This document shows positions 1 to 9,104 of a stretch of DNA of 64,000 nucleotides, piece after piece (positions within the stretch are counted from its first letter, which is position 1; the number at the start of each line of letters is the position of its first letter). Source of the DNA: Methylobacterium sp. CB376 (GTDB taxonomy: Bacteria; Pseudomonadota; Alphaproteobacteria; Rhizobiales; Beijerinckiaceae); the NCBI RefSeq assembly GCF_029714205.1, contig NZ_CP121648.1, positions 6,698,501 to 6,762,500 of the forward strand, read 5' to 3'. Made by a program: the position numbers and the translations under genes. The notes under the pieces were generated by a model. It searched no databases, was not told the DNA's origin, and saw only the letters and a list, made by a program, of their open reading frames with translations.

Positions 1-3000
1 CTGGATCGTAAGCTCGGAAGTGTGTCAGATATAGACCACTCTCGGCATGATAGAACATGCCGGCGAACCCGAAATCCGTGACCGGCGCGCCGCCCTGAAG
101 CGCGTTCCCGTAAGGATCGTAGGCGAAGGCCGGGGCGCCGCCCGCACTCGCGAAGGCCCGCCGCACCGAGCCGATCTGGTCGATCCCGTAATAGAAGCGC
201 TGCCCCGGCGCGCCCGCCGCCACCTCGCCCTCCGCCAGGTACGACCGCAGCACCGCGCCCGCCTGGGTCCGGGACTGGCACAGGCTCTCGCCGCACCAGA
301 CATACGCCGTTACGCTTGCCGCCGCGCCGCCCGCCGGCGTGCTGCCGATCGTCACCCGCCGACCCAGCCCGTCATACGTGAAGCTGCTCACCTTGCCGGG
401 CTGGGCCGGATAGGTGATGCGCACCAGCCGGTCCTCGGCGTCCCAGGCGAAGACGCGTGGCCCGTCCGAGACGAGGTTGCCGTTGGCGTCGTAGGTCAGG
501 GCCTGCCCCGAGAGGCCGGTGAGCTGGTTGAGGACGTTGTACTGTGCCGTCTGACTGCCCGCCGGCGGGACCGGGGAGGGGACGTCGCTCGTCTCGGTGA
601 CCCCGGTGATCAGGGTCTCGGGCGCGGAGGTGAATGCGAGCGTGAGGAACTGGCCGGGGGCGAGGCCCGTATGGGCGATCCCGGCGAGGCGCCGGTCGCC
701 GGCATTGGGCAGGTAGCTCCAGGTGGTGGCGAGGCTCGCGCCCGCCGGCAGGAGCTGGCGCAGGGTGGGCTGCTCGGTCTGGCCCAGATAGGACAGGGCG
801 AAGGAGCCGAGGTCGCTGCCGTGGCGGGTGATGCGGCCGAGCGCGTCGTAGGCGACGGTCTCCGGCCCGGAGCCCGACACGCTGCGCGCGATCATCCGGC
901 CGAGCGCGTCGTAGGTGTAGGCGATGCTCCAGGCGCAGTCGCCGGCGCCGGCTGGGACGAGGCATTCCCGGGCGAGTTGCTGCGCTCCCGGCGCGAAGCT
1001 CGGCGCGTAGCTGTAGCGGGTCGTGCCGGTGCCGTCGCTCATCGACAGCGTGCGGGGGAAGAAGGGATCGTCCGCGAAGGTCACGGCCGGCGTGGCGTTC
1101 AGGGCGTTGGGGTAGCTGATCCCCGACAGCCGGTCGTCCCGCGCGTAGCTGTACTGCTTCACCTGGGAGAGCGCGTCGGTGACCGATTTGAGGCGGCTCG
1201 TCGCGGTCTCGTAGGCGGAGGTGACCGTGCTGCCATCCGCGTAGCGCTTGGCGATCGGGCGCCCCTGGACGTCGTAGCTCCAGCGGGTGACGGCGCCCTT
1301 GGCGTCGGTCAGGCTGGCCAGCCGGCCCTGGCCGGTATAGCCGAACAGCATCCGGCTGCCGCCCGGATCGACCAGGCTGGTCAGCCGCCGGTTGGCATCG
1401 TAGCCGTAGGTCCAGGTCCGGAACTGCCGGTCCCGGTATCCAACGAGGTCGAGCCGGTCGTAGCTGTAGGTCTGGGAGGTCCCGTCCGGATAGGTGATCG
1501 CGGTGATCCGGTCGGCCGCGTCGTACGCGTAGGTGACGGTCCAGCCCTCGGAATCGGTGTAGGTCCGGACCCGGTCGGCCGCGTCGTACGTGAAGGTCGC
1601 GGCACTCGCCCCGGTGGCGTTGACGACGCTGAGCAGGTTGCCCGCCGGATCGTAGGTGAAGCGGGTGGTCTCGTTCAGGGCGTTCGTCGCCGCGGTCAGC
1701 TGCCCGGCCGCATTGTACGCGAAGGTCGAGGTCGCGCCGGCCGCGTCGGTGTGGACGATCGGACGATGCTGTCCGTCATAGGTGAATTGCGCGAGCGGCG
1801 CGAAGCTCCCCGGCCCCGAGACCTGGGTGACCGCCAGGAGGTCGATTCCGTTCGGGGCGTAGGTGAGGTGCGTCGTGCGGCCGAGCGGATCGACGATGCG
1901 GGACAGGTTGTAGCCCGTCGTGTCGTAATCGAAGCGCGTCAGCTGCGTCGTGCCGTCGTCGAGCACGCGCGCCACCGCGCTCGGGCGGTTGAAGGCACCA
2001 CTGGAAATCGCGTCCGTCTGTCCCGGGTAATTGTACCAGACCCGGTTCTCGAGCGGCTGCTTCTCGCTCTCGATGGCCACGCCCTTGATGCCGTTGCCGG
2101 CATGCACGAAGTGACGGAGGCGGGCCTTCGCGTAGTCGCACCCACCCGCGGGCGTGCATCCGGCCTGCTCGTAGGCGTCCTTGTCCCAGTGGAAGCTGTT
2201 CCGGTAGGTGAGGTACTGGTTGGCCGGCGCCACCGGCATGCCCTGCGGCACGGTCGCGGCCGGCTCGCTGTCGGGGATCGGGGCGGGTTCGAGCCACTCC
2301 TCGCGTTCGTGGAAGCCGAGGGGATCGGTCACGTCCACGAAGCGCGGGGGCGCGCTGGTGCCGGGGGCCGTGAAGGCGAAGCGGGTCGTGCCGTAGGGCG
2401 TCGTCAGCGCGGTCACGAGGCCGTTGGCGTCGTAGGTGAAGCGCGAGGTCAGCCCGATCACGTCCGTGATGGCGCTCAGCCGTCCGAGCCCGTCGTAGGA
2501 CAGGGAGGCGCTGCGGCCGAACGGGTCGGTGATCTGGGTGAGCAGCAGCGGCCGGCCCGGCTGCCCGTAGCCGAAACGCGTCTGCCGCCCGACCGCGTCG
2601 GTCAGCGCCGTCAGGCGCAGCTGCGCATCGTACGTGAAGCTGAGCGCGTTGCCCTGCGGGTCCACCACCTTGCTGAGGAAGATGCGGCGCGGGAAGCCGG
2701 TGCTGCCGTCCGATTCGGCGTAGATCTCTGTCGTCCCGTCGCGCAGCCTGCGGCGATACGCGATCGGAGATTCCGCCGCCCGGGTGAGAACCGAGCCGTC
2801 GTCGCTCTGGGGCGCGAACGCGCCGGTCGTTCCGGAATACCCCGTGTAGAAGTAGGCGCCCCCCGTCGCGATCACCCGGGACACGTTCCCGCCCGGGTTC
2901 TGCGGGTCGTCCGAGACGTAGCTCAACCAGTTGATGGTCCATTTCGGACCGAGGTTGAAGAAGCCGAACACCGAAGGCTGGCTATCCTCCCGCTGGTTGT

Positions 3001-4201
3001 AGCTGATGCGGGTGCGCACCTCCGGTCCGATGGCCGGGACGTAGCCGACCGGCATATCCGACAGGGTGAGGCCGACGGTGGCCTCCTTGATGTTGGTGCC
3101 GCACATCCCGCAATTCGGGCTCGGCGCGCTGGCCAGGGGATCCCCGGCATCGCCCGGGACGACGCCGTTCGTCGGTCCCTTGCCCCAGACCTGACCGGCT
3201 TCGGCGGGGGCGACCTCCCTCCAATCCTGGCCGGCGGTCTTCGCCGCGCCGTCGGGCACCAGGAAGTACCCGCTGGCCTCGGCATCCACGGCGCCGGTCG
3301 TGAGCCACAGCTCCTGCCCGCCCAGGACGGGATCGTGCAGGTGGAAGCGGCCGTTCTCCGCCGCCACGATGGCCGCGAAGTGCCCGGCCCTGAAGTGCAT
3401 CACGGAGGGCACCGGGACCGGCTGGCCCGGCTCGCGCCGCACGAGCCGATGCGGGGCCCCCGCCTTGCTCGCCAGCGCCGAGACCTCCGCCAGACTCGTG
3501 CCGTTCGGGCCGACCCGGAGCCAGCGCAGCGCCTCCGCCTCCGCCGGGCTGCCCCCACGCGCGACGAGGAGGCTTCGCAGGGCGAGGGGCCCGCAATTGA
3601 ACAGGTGGCGCGGATCCTTGGTGACGAGATCCAGGGTCTCGCGGGCGACCTGGATTTTCTCCGTCGCCGGGCCGGTGACGGGCCTCGCCCCGATCTCCGC
3701 GAACAGGGTCGCCAGGGCGTCGCTGTCCCCGAGGGAGGCGAGGAGGAGCGCCAGCTCCCCGACGGCGCGGTCCACGAGCGCCCGCGCCTCCGGATCCTGC
3801 GCCGCGCGTCCGAGCCGCCAGGCCGCGCGCCAAGCCGTCCCGGCCCGCGTCACGTAGCCGTAATGGCGATAGGTCAGGCCGACATTGAGATGGAGCGCGG
3901 GCGCCCAGCCGCTATCCGGGTGCGCATCCAGGAAGGCTTCGAGGGCCGCGAGGTCGTCCACCTGGGCCCGCGCGCGAAAGCGTGCCAGCGCGGCCGCGAG
4001 GTCCTGGTCCTCGGCGGCGGTCGTCGGTCGCGTCCGGACCAGCGGCTCGGCCAGCTGGACGATTGCAAGGCGGAATGCATCGGCCCCCTCAGCCTCGGTC
4101 CTCGCGGCCACGACGCGCGTCGATGCGATCCCGACGATCAGCCAAGCCGCCAGAAGAACAATCCACTTTCGCCCGGTCCCCACGCTTCCAAGTACGCTCA
4201 T
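1..4201 (-). CDS. Rhs/YD-repeat protein with N-terminal C39-like peptidase domain (3' end off window)
   Basis: Reading from the ATG at 4201, preceded by GGGAGG, one frame stays open to base 1, so at least 1400 residues are present and the C-terminus lies outside the window. The N-terminus has a hydrophobic signal-anchor segment (about residues 12-35). A C39-like papain-fold domain follows, with Cys203 in FNCGPLALRSLL, His274 in GHFAAIV and Asp290 in HDPVLGG. From about residue 480 on come many YD repeats (FTYDANG, YAYDAADRI, FAWDAEDRLVRITYP), ending with an Rhs-core-like GLYLTHFRAYDP at the edge. Rhs repeats form a shell around a variable toxin tip, which would be encoded to the left. The C39-like domain could process the shell or a partner, but this is inference. 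The long open frame on the opposite strand is a high-GC shadow. Confidence 0.93.
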   Translation of the reverse strand, partial: MSVLGSVGTGRKWIVLLAAWLIVGIASTRVVAARTEAEGADAFRLAIVQLAEPLVRTRPTTAAEDQDLAAALARFRARAQVDDLAALEAFLDAHPDSGWAPALHLNVGLTYRHYGYVTRAGTAWRAAWRLGRAAQDPEARALVDRAVGELALLLASLGDSDALATLFAEIGARPVTGPATEKIQVARETLDLVTKDPRHLFNCGPLALRSLLVARGGSPAEAEALRWLRVGPNGTSLAEVSALASKAGAPHRLVRREPGQPVPVPSVMHFRAGHFAAIVAAENGRFHLHDPVLGGQELWLTTGAVDAEASGYFLVPDGAAKTAGQDWREVAPAEAGQVWGKGPTNGVVPGDAGDPLASAPSPNCGMCGTNIKEATVGLTLSDMPVGYVPAIGPEVRTRISYNQREDSQPSVFGFFNLGPKWTINWLSYVSDDPQNPGGNVSRVIATGGAYFYTGYSGTTGAFAPQSDDGSVLTRAAESPIAYRRRLRDGTTEIYAESDGSTGFPRRIFLSKVVDPQGNALSFTYDAQLRLTALTDAVGRQTRFGYGQPGRPLLLTQITDPFGRSASLSYDGLGRLSAITDVIGLTSRFTYDANGLVTALTTPYGTTRFAFTAPGTSAPPRFVDVTDPLGFHEREEWLEPAPIPDSEPAATVPQGMPVAPANQYLTYRNSFHWDKDAYEQAGCTPAGGCDYAKARLRHFVHAGNGIKGVAIESEKQPLENRVWYNYPGQTDAISSGAFNRPSAVARVLDDGTTQLTRFDYDTTGYNLSRIVDPLGRTTHLTYAPNGIDLLAVTQVSGPGSFAPLAQFTYDGQHRPIVHTDAAGATSTFAYNAAGQLTAATNALNETTRFTYDPAGNLLSVVNATGASAATFTYDAADRVRTYTDSEGWTVTYAYDAADRITAITYPDGTSQTYSYDRLDLVGYRDRQFRTWTYGYDANRRLTSLVDPGGSRMLFGYTGQGRLASLTDAKGAVTRWSYDVQGRPIAKRYADGSTVTSAYETATSRLKSVTDALSQVKQYSYARDDRLSGISYPNALNATPAVTFADDPFFPRTLSMSDGTGTTRYSYAPSFAPGAQQLARECLVPAGAGDCAWSIAYTYDALGRMIARSVSGSGPETVAYDALGRITRHGSDLGSFALSYLGQTEQPTLRQLLPAGASLATTWSYLPNAGDRRLAGIAHTGLAPGQFLTLAFTSAPETLITGVTETSDVPSPVPPAGSQTAQYNVLNQLTGLSGQALTYDANGNLVSDGPRVFAWDAEDRLVRITYPAQPGKVSSFTYDGLGRRVTIGSTPAGGAAASVTAYVWCGESLCQSRTQAGAVLRSYLAEGEVAAGAPGQRFYYGIDQIGSVRRAFASAGGAPAFAYDPYGNALQGGAPVTDFGFAGMFYHAESGLYLTHFRAYDP

Positions 4202-4236
4202 GGCTGCCTCCCGCGATTGCGCACTCTTCGGCTCCC

Positions 4237-4521
4237 CTACGGAAGCCATTGAAAGCAGCCCCATTTCCCAGTACCCCAGGTGGCCGTCACGGGGGCGCTG
4301 CCAACAGTATTGATCTGACTGACACGATTTCCGTTCTCATCGTATAAGTAGGATATGCATACGTTATTGTCGTAGAGGGACGTCGCGAGTCTGTAATTAA
4401 GATCGTAAGTGTACAATATCTCTTTCGCGTTTGTATTCTGGACCGGAAGAAATATTAGTAGTGAAGCACACCAGAGGAACGAATATATATCACCGCAAAT
4501 GTTTTTCCGTTGTAGTAACAT
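4237..4521 (-). CDS. small secreted protein with a single YD repeat
   Basis: This 94-residue protein has a signal-peptide-like N-terminus (hydrophobic stretch at about residues 12-30, ending near TNAKE). One Rhs-type YD unit follows (ILYTYDLNYRLATSLYD, then SYLYDENGNRVSQI), and the tail is tryptophan-rich (WGTGKWGCFQWLP). It ends 35 bp before the large Rhs gene on the same strand, so the two are probably co-transcribed. GGAAG precedes the ATG. The local sequence is clearly AT-richer than its surroundings, which suggests separate acquisition. It could be a free-standing fragment of an Rhs shell end or an accessory of the large Rhs protein; I do not know its function. Confidence 0.6.
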   Translation of the reverse strand: MLLQRKNICGDIYSFLWCASLLIFLPVQNTNAKEILYTYDLNYRLATSLYDNNVCISYLYDENGNRVSQINTVGSAPVTATWGTGKWGCFQWLP

Positions 4522-4593
4522 TTTACATCTTCCATTCTCACGGGGGCCGCGGAATTGCCTCGTTACGACGAAATCGTATGATGGTGTGATATG

Positions 4594-5595
4594 CTATTGG
4601 GCGGCCCTGCTGTATGCGGGGTCGTCTGGGGCATCCCAGTAGGTCACAACTCCGCCGAGTGTGGAGCCGGGTTGCCACAGGTCCGTCTGATTGAAATCAG
4701 TCAGTCCGCCCAGTCCGACCCACTTCAAATTCCCATTCAGGAATGCGGTGACCGACTCAGAATAAGTATTAATCCAGTTTTGCCCATCCCAGGATATTGC
4801 AAATCTGATGCTAGATCCATCGTTGCTCACGCGAGCCCATTGGGGCCCATCGGGTGCGGCGAAGGTGTAAACGTTCGAGTTAAAATTTGTATTGGAATTA
4901 AGCCTTTTGACAATGATCGCCCCAGATTCGGGGACTTGACCGAGCATCCTACCTGATGTGTCTTTGACCCATACTCCGAACGACGGCCAATTTGCAGTGG
5001 AATGCATGTATTTGTAGCGAAGAGTGATTGTCCAGGGAGCCGTTGCCGGGATCGGCCTGTAGACTCCGCGATAAGTTTGCATCGAGGAGGAAGCCGGCAC
5101 TGAATAGACTAATCCGACGCTTGGAACGTTGGTGATGGTTGGTGGTGATGCTCCTGCCCCGTCGATGTACGTGAAACTCGCTGCACTCGGTGGCGAGTAC
5201 GGGCCAAATTCCCGAAGAACCGCAACGCCGCCGGCTGATGATATGGTGACGCTACCGGGTCCGCTGCTTACAATGATGCCACTGCCAGCTGTGATGGATG
5301 CGGCTTTGGGTGGATTGTTGGATGAGCCGATAATAAGCTGACCGTTCGCGAGCGGAGGAACGCCGGCAAACCCACCATTGCTATCCTTGTACTGTATTGA
5401 GTTCTGGGTTCCCCCTGGCGCGCCGTTAATGCAATTGGCGAGAGCATTGAGATTCGCCATCAGTTGTGATGCATCGGCCGGCTGACCGTTGGAGATCTGA
5501 TAGGGGAGCACGCATAGGGCAGCGGCCTGTGCAGTCCATGTAAGAAAAATCAGCGCCGAGCCAAAACATGACTTGTATGTGTCGATGAGGTCCAT
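4594..5595 (-). CDS. secreted tail-fibre-like protein with possible C-terminal lectin-like domain
   Basis: This protein has 333 residues. The N-terminus has a hydrophobic export segment, then CVLPYQISNGQPADASQLM and NLNALANCIN, a pattern I associate with phage or virion-like structural proteins. Next comes a tail-fibre-like stretch (PPLANGQLIIGSSNNPPKAASI, then TAGSGIIVSSGPGSVTIS). The C-terminal 180 residues are rich in aromatic and beta-type sequence (WTITLRYKY, FAISWDGQNW) and resemble a concanavalin-like jelly roll. It is the first gene of the minus-strand cassette that leads into the YD mini-protein and the Rhs gene. Base composition is near 50% GC, unlike the rest of the window. A surface adhesin or structural partner of the Rhs protein is plausible; the enzymatic role, if any, is unknown. 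Confidence 0.65.
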   Translation of the reverse strand: MDLIDTYKSCFGSALIFLTWTAQAAALCVLPYQISNGQPADASQLMANLNALANCINGAPGGTQNSIQYKDSNGGFAGVPPLANGQLIIGSSNNPPKAASITAGSGIIVSSGPGSVTISSAGGVAVLREFGPYSPPSAASFTYIDGAGASPPTITNVPSVGLVYSVPASSSMQTYRGVYRPIPATAPWTITLRYKYMHSTANWPSFGVWVKDTSGRMLGQVPESGAIIVKRLNSNTNFNSNVYTFAAPDGPQWARVSNDGSSIRFAISWDGQNWINTYSESVTAFLNGNLKWVGLGGLTDFNQTDLWQPGSTLGGVVTYWDAPDDPAYSRAAQ

Positions 5596-5599
5596 CCCA

Positions 5600-6423
5600 C
5601 GGCGCTCCGCAAATCGGATGTATATCGTCGGATGATGGAACCATTATTTCCTTGGGTAAGCAAGCCGCGATGCGGGGGAAAGACTCGGCGGCCCGCACGA
5701 TCGCGAACAGCGGCCGCGCTCGGACCCGGCTTCGTCTGCATCGGCGACCGCTCTTCAGTGAACAAATACCTCGTACATCGAATACAAATACATCACGCAC
5801 AATTTTTGCCGCCGCACGCGACAGGGCCTGAACCGGCTCGTCTGCGATGGTGCATGTACCACTGCGATCGCTTCTCGGATCTGCGGCTATGCGGGGGCAG
5901 GGCGCGATGGCGCACCTGATGAGGTGAAAACCAGATCGATCTTGAAGATTATCGAAGTGATCTCGATCGTATCACGGTCTTGCCGAGGCGCGCTTCGCTG
6001 TCGAGGACCTTTCACGTCATCTCCGCTGCCGCGCACAACGCCCTGCGCGGCTTCCCGCCGTCGATCCGTTCCGTGCAAGAGGGATCAGCACCTCATCATC
6101 CAACGCAGGACGATGCCTTCACCCCCGCGGCGCCGAACCTGTGATCGGCCGGGTGAATCCTCATGCGCGTCGAGGCGAGCCGCCACCGTGACGCCGCGGG
6201 GACGACGCTGCACGCCGCTGATCGACGTCCCGACCGGCGGCGCGCGCCGGGCGGCGCCCCGCCGCAACCGTGCATCCGGGCCGGGACCGCCGCCCGGCCC
6301 TTCCGGATGCGCACCCTCGCCGGCAATCCTCGCCCCCATCCTCGGAGCCAACCGCGAGGGTCCGATCGTCTCGCGGCAGGCCGCCGCATGGCCGGGGCGG
6401 CGCGCGGCCGAGTAGGGGGGCGC
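5600..6423. other. intergenic region with no supported gene
   Basis: I see no convincing coding sequence in these roughly 820 bases. Open frames exist on both strands but lack ribosome-binding sites and conserved-looking protein sequence, and they are rich in Arg, Pro and Ser as expected for random high-GC frames. The left part (to about 5960) keeps the mixed base composition of the Rhs cassette and may mark the edge of an acquired segment. Confidence 0.5.
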
Positions 6424-6528
6424 ATGCCCGAACTCATCGTGATGCTCTCCGCCGCCGCCGGCGCGCTCGCCGTCGCCGCCGCCATGCACCCGCGCGTCGA
6501 GCGCCTCTGGATCCGCCGCGTGCGCTGA
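6424..6528 (+). CDS. small hydrophobic protein (34 residues)
   Basis: A short frame encodes an Ala-rich hydrophobic helix (residues 1-20, IVMLSAAAGALAVAAAM) followed by a basic tail (VERLWIRRVR). A G-rich run (AGGGGGG) sits just upstream of the ATG. This is the form of a single-span membrane micropeptide. It converges with the DoxX-like gene, ending 20 bp from that gene's stop. No family is recognised and no homologue can be checked here. Confidence 0.4.
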   Translation: MPELIVMLSAAAGALAVAAAMHPRVERLWIRRVR

Positions 6529-6548
6529 CCGGCGCGGCGGTCCCGCCC

Positions 6549-7211
6549 TCAGGTCGCGGCGCGCACGAAGGCGCCCGCCGCGCCGTTCGTCATCTGCGGC
6601 GGGTATTCGCGCCGCAGGCCGGCATCGAGCCCCAGGCTGCGCCCGGCCCCCGCGACGCTGAACAGCCCCATCAGCCCGGCCAGGAACACGTAGGTCCAGG
6701 GCCATTCCTGCGGGTGCTGGTAGAGGCCGAGCCAGAGCTGGGCCAGGAAGACCACGCCGAGCGCGCCCGCCGCCCGCACCCCGATCCCGAGCATCAGCGA
6801 GACCGCGAAGCCGAGCTCCGTCGCCAGCACCGCGGCGTTCAGCACGTAGAAATTCGGCACCGGCAGAAGAAGCTGCGCCACGAGGTCGCGATGCGCCTGG
6901 AAGGCGGCGTACTTCACCTCCTGCTCGGTCCAGTAGTGAAGCCCGTTCTCGGTGGTGAGGAGCGGCAGCTTCCAGAACGCGGCCTGGAACCACATGGCGC
7001 CGATGGCGGTGCGCAGGAGCCAGGTGACGAGGTCCCGCCCCGTGCGCTGCGCCGGGTCGAGGATCCACTCGCGCGCCGCCACCAGCAGGCTGCCGAGCAG
7101 CAGCAGGGCGAAGAGCCCGACCAGGATCCAGCGCCAGGGCCCGAGGGCGGCCTGGTCGCCCTGCTGGCCGGTCAGGAACAGCCACGTGTCGAGGAAGGGA
7201 TCGGTGCGCAT
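6549..7211 (-). CDS. DoxX/DoxD-like integral membrane protein
   Basis: The ATG at 7211 has GGAG upstream and gives 220 residues. An in-frame extension further upstream crosses a G-rich tandem repeat and is unlikely to be translated. The protein has about four membrane segments: WILVGLFALLLLGSLL, LLRTAIGAMWFQAAFWKLPLL, a middle helix after FYVLNAAVLATELGFAVSL, and WTYVFLAGLMGLFSV. The RTAIGAMWFQAAFWK signature and the overall pattern fit the DoxX/DoxD superfamily, whose characterised members include the small subunit of thiosulfate:quinone oxidoreductase. Acidianus-type DoxD function cannot be assumed. It lies downstream, on the same strand, of a decayed oxyanion-type binding protein. Confidence 0.7.
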   Translation of the reverse strand: MRTDPFLDTWLFLTGQQGDQAALGPWRWILVGLFALLLLGSLLVAAREWILDPAQRTGRDLVTWLLRTAIGAMWFQAAFWKLPLLTTENGLHYWTEQEVKYAAFQAHRDLVAQLLLPVPNFYVLNAAVLATELGFAVSLMLGIGVRAAGALGVVFLAQLWLGLYQHPQEWPWTYVFLAGLMGLFSVAGAGRSLGLDAGLRREYPPQMTNGAAGAFVRAAT

Positions 7212-7236
7212 GGGTCTCGTCCTTCTCCAGGAGATG

Positions 7237-7292
7237 TTTTGGGGCGCGAGGTTTTGGGGCGCGGGGTCTTCGGGGCGCGGGGTCTTCGGGGC
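7237..7292. repeat. short G-rich tandem repeat
   Basis: About three and a half copies of a 15-16 bp unit with the core GGGGCGCGGGGTCTTC lie between the DoxX-like gene and the binding-protein remnant. The array creates the low-complexity N-terminal extension seen if the DoxX-like frame is opened too far upstream. Confidence 0.7.
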
Positions 7293-7464
7293 CGGGCCGC
7301 TCCGGCGCGGCCTCGTCCGGCGGGCGGACCGGCGCCGGGAGGCGGGTCGGCCGCGCGCGAGGGCGTCGAGCGCCCTCGTCATCGGGCAGGCGGCCAGGAT
7401 CAGCCCCCCGGCGGCGTCGCAGCGCGGCTCCGAGATCGCCGCCTCGTGAAGCCGCCGAATCACG

Positions 7465-7722
7465 CCGGCTGCACCGGCCCGGTGGTGAAGGCCGTGACCG
7501 CCGGGTCGCTCCTCACCGGCATCGAGCGCGCCGGCGCGCCGAGGCCGGCCTCCCGGGGGCGGCCGCCCGGCCGAAGCGCGCGACGAGCCGGCTCTCGTCC
7601 GGGTCGGGGATGCCGGTGAGGACGAAGGGCGGCGCGTCGCCCGGCCGCGCCCGCGCGGGCCTGCCGGCGAGGCCCGCCCCCAGCCCGACCAGAACCGCCC
7701 GCCTGCCCGCCGTCCCGCTCAT
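7465..7722 (-). pseudogene. decayed PhnD-type (oxyanion) ABC substrate-binding protein
   Basis: From an ATG at 7722 the first frame gives a Tat/Sec-like leader (MSGTAGRRAVLVGLGAGLA), then a typical PhnD-family opening, PPFVLTGIPDPDESRLVARF followed by GRAA. The similarity then jumps to another frame, which reads ARSMPVRSDPAVTAFTTG and PVQPA and meets a TGA just before FGG. This matches the usual VPV..Y.AAVTAF..GQVQLAWFGG block of the family. The gene therefore has at least one frameshift and one stop, and the rest is missing. PhnD relatives bind phosphonate, phosphite or, in one subfamily commonly near selD, putatively selenate. The selD gene 1.4 kb away makes the last option attractive, but it is inference. 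Confidence 0.55.
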
Positions 7723-7934
7723 CCGCCGCCCCCGCTCGACGCGGATCCTCCCGCCCATGGTAGCCGAGGCCGGACGCGACGCCACCGCGCGGCGGGCGGT
7801 GACGCGCCGCCGGCCGGCGGGGCACGGGATCGTGATCGCGCCGGGCCGGCCGCGGGCGGGCGTCACCGCGGGCCCCCTCCGCGCGAAGACGGGAGCGTGT
7901 AGGCTCGCCGGGGCGAGCGCCGGAGGAGCGAGGC

Positions 7935-8993
7935 ATGCGGGAGAGGGACGGCACGGCGGCGGGGCCCGCGGCCCCCTCCGGTCCGGGGGCGGGATTCGCC
8001 CTCGGGCTCGGCCTCACCAGCGAGTGCAACCTCGCCTGCGCGTTCTGCTACCGGGATCCGGACCGCGCCGACCGGCTCGACCTCGCGCAGGTGCGGGCGG
8101 TGCTGGCGCGGCTGCCGGTGCGCTCGGTCAATCTCGGCACCGGCGAGAACGGGATGCATCCGGATTTCCCGGCCTTCCTGGCCCTCCTCCGCGAGGCGCC
8201 GGTCAAGCTCACCATCACGTCGAACGGCCACTCGATCGCGCGCCTCGACGATGCGGACCTGCGGGCCTTCGCGGAGGTCGAGTTCTCGATCGACTACCCG
8301 ACCCGGGCCGAGCAGGACGCGCAGCGCGGCGCCGGCAACTGGGACCTCGTGATGGACCAGGCCGCGCGCTGCCGCCGCCTCGGGCTCGGCGTGACCTTCA
8401 TCGCCGTGATGATGCGCACGAATTACCACCGCCTCGCGGAGATCGCCGCGCTCGCCGCCCGGTTCGACGCGCCCCTGCGGGTCAACGTCTACCAGGCGGT
8501 GCGCAGCGACGCCTTCGCGCTGAGCTACGAGGCGTACTGGGACGGGTTCGCCCGGCTCCTCGCCGAGACCGACGCGATCGCGATCGGCGAACCCCTGGTG
8601 CGGGCCATGGCGGGCCTTCCGCCCCGGCGCGGCGGCTGCGGGGCCGGCACCGTGCGGGTGACGCCCCGGGGCCGGGTGCTGCCCTGCGTCTACTGGGGCG
8701 GGGCCGGGCAGGACCTCGCCGCCCTCCTCGACGTCGGCCCGGCCATCGTCGAGACCGAGCCCTTCGCGGCGGCGCGGGCGCTGCCCTCGCCCTGCCGCGG
8801 CTGCGCCCACGCGGCGACCTGCCGCGGCGGCTGCGCCGGGCGCCGCCGGCTGAGCGGGAACCTCGACGCCGTCGATCCCTACTGCCCGGTCGCGCGGGGC
8901 GAGGAGCGCCGCCTCGCCGTCCGCTTCGCGGCCGCCCGCGACCTGCCGAAGCTCGAGAGCGCCTGCACCACCATCGTCCGGGCGCGGGCCTGA
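7935..8993 (+). CDS. radical SAM protein with SPASM-like C-terminal cysteines
   Basis: The ATG at 7935 follows GGAGGAGCGAGG and gives 352 residues. The radical SAM Fe-S motif CNLACAFC uses Cys31, Cys35 and Cys38. A TIM-barrel-like middle includes NLGTGENGMHPDF and LTITSNGHS. The C-terminal part carries a cysteine array (GGCGAGTVRVTP, LPCVYWGG, CRGCAHAATCRGGCAG, YCPVAR) like SPASM/twitch auxiliary-cluster domains. Such proteins often modify peptides or small metabolites, but no precursor peptide is visible nearby. Its stop codon TGA is also the first part of a palindromic repeat, after which comes selD on the same strand. A selenium-linked job is suggested only by that proximity. Confidence 0.85.
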   Translation: MRERDGTAAGPAAPSGPGAGFALGLGLTSECNLACAFCYRDPDRADRLDLAQVRAVLARLPVRSVNLGTGENGMHPDFPAFLALLREAPVKLTITSNGHSIARLDDADLRAFAEVEFSIDYPTRAEQDAQRGAGNWDLVMDQAARCRRLGLGVTFIAVMMRTNYHRLAEIAALAARFDAPLRVNVYQAVRSDAFALSYEAYWDGFARLLAETDAIAIGEPLVRAMAGLPPRRGGCGAGTVRVTPRGRVLPCVYWGGAGQDLAALLDVGPAIVETEPFAAARALPSPCRGCAHAATCRGGCAGRRRLSGNLDAVDPYCPVARGEERRLAVRFAAARDLPKLESACTTIVRARA

Positions 8994-9070
8994 TCCGGGA
9001 TCCGCTTGATCGAAGCGGATCCCGGATCACGAGCCCGTGCGGCGCCTGAGCGAAGCCGACATCCGCAATG
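8992..9070 (+). repeat. modular palindromic repeat, copy 1
   Basis: A near-perfect palindrome around GGGATCCGC/GCGGATCCC is followed by the GCGGCGCCTGAGCGAAGCCGA module. The first base pair of the repeat lies inside the stop codon of the radical SAM gene. The hairpin could act as a transcript end or barrier before selD. Confidence 0.85.
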
Positions 9071-9104
9071 AGCGCCGGCCGCGCGAGATCCCGCAGGAGG
9101 AGCC

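Noticed and set aside
47..4252. A 1401-codon open frame on the plus strand
   Set aside because: It is antisense to the Rhs gene, whose minus-strand frame shows YD repeats and the C39-like domain. The plus-strand product is Arg/Gly/Val-rich with no domain, a usual shadow in high-GC DNA.
5924..6415. A 163-codon plus-strand frame
   Set aside because: No ribosome-binding site and no conserved-looking sequence; Arg/Pro/Ser-rich throughout.
7610..9049. A 479-codon plus-strand frame overlapping the radical SAM gene
   Set aside because: The radical SAM frame has the CxxxCxxC motif and a ribosome-binding site; the other frame is Arg/Pro/Gly noise.
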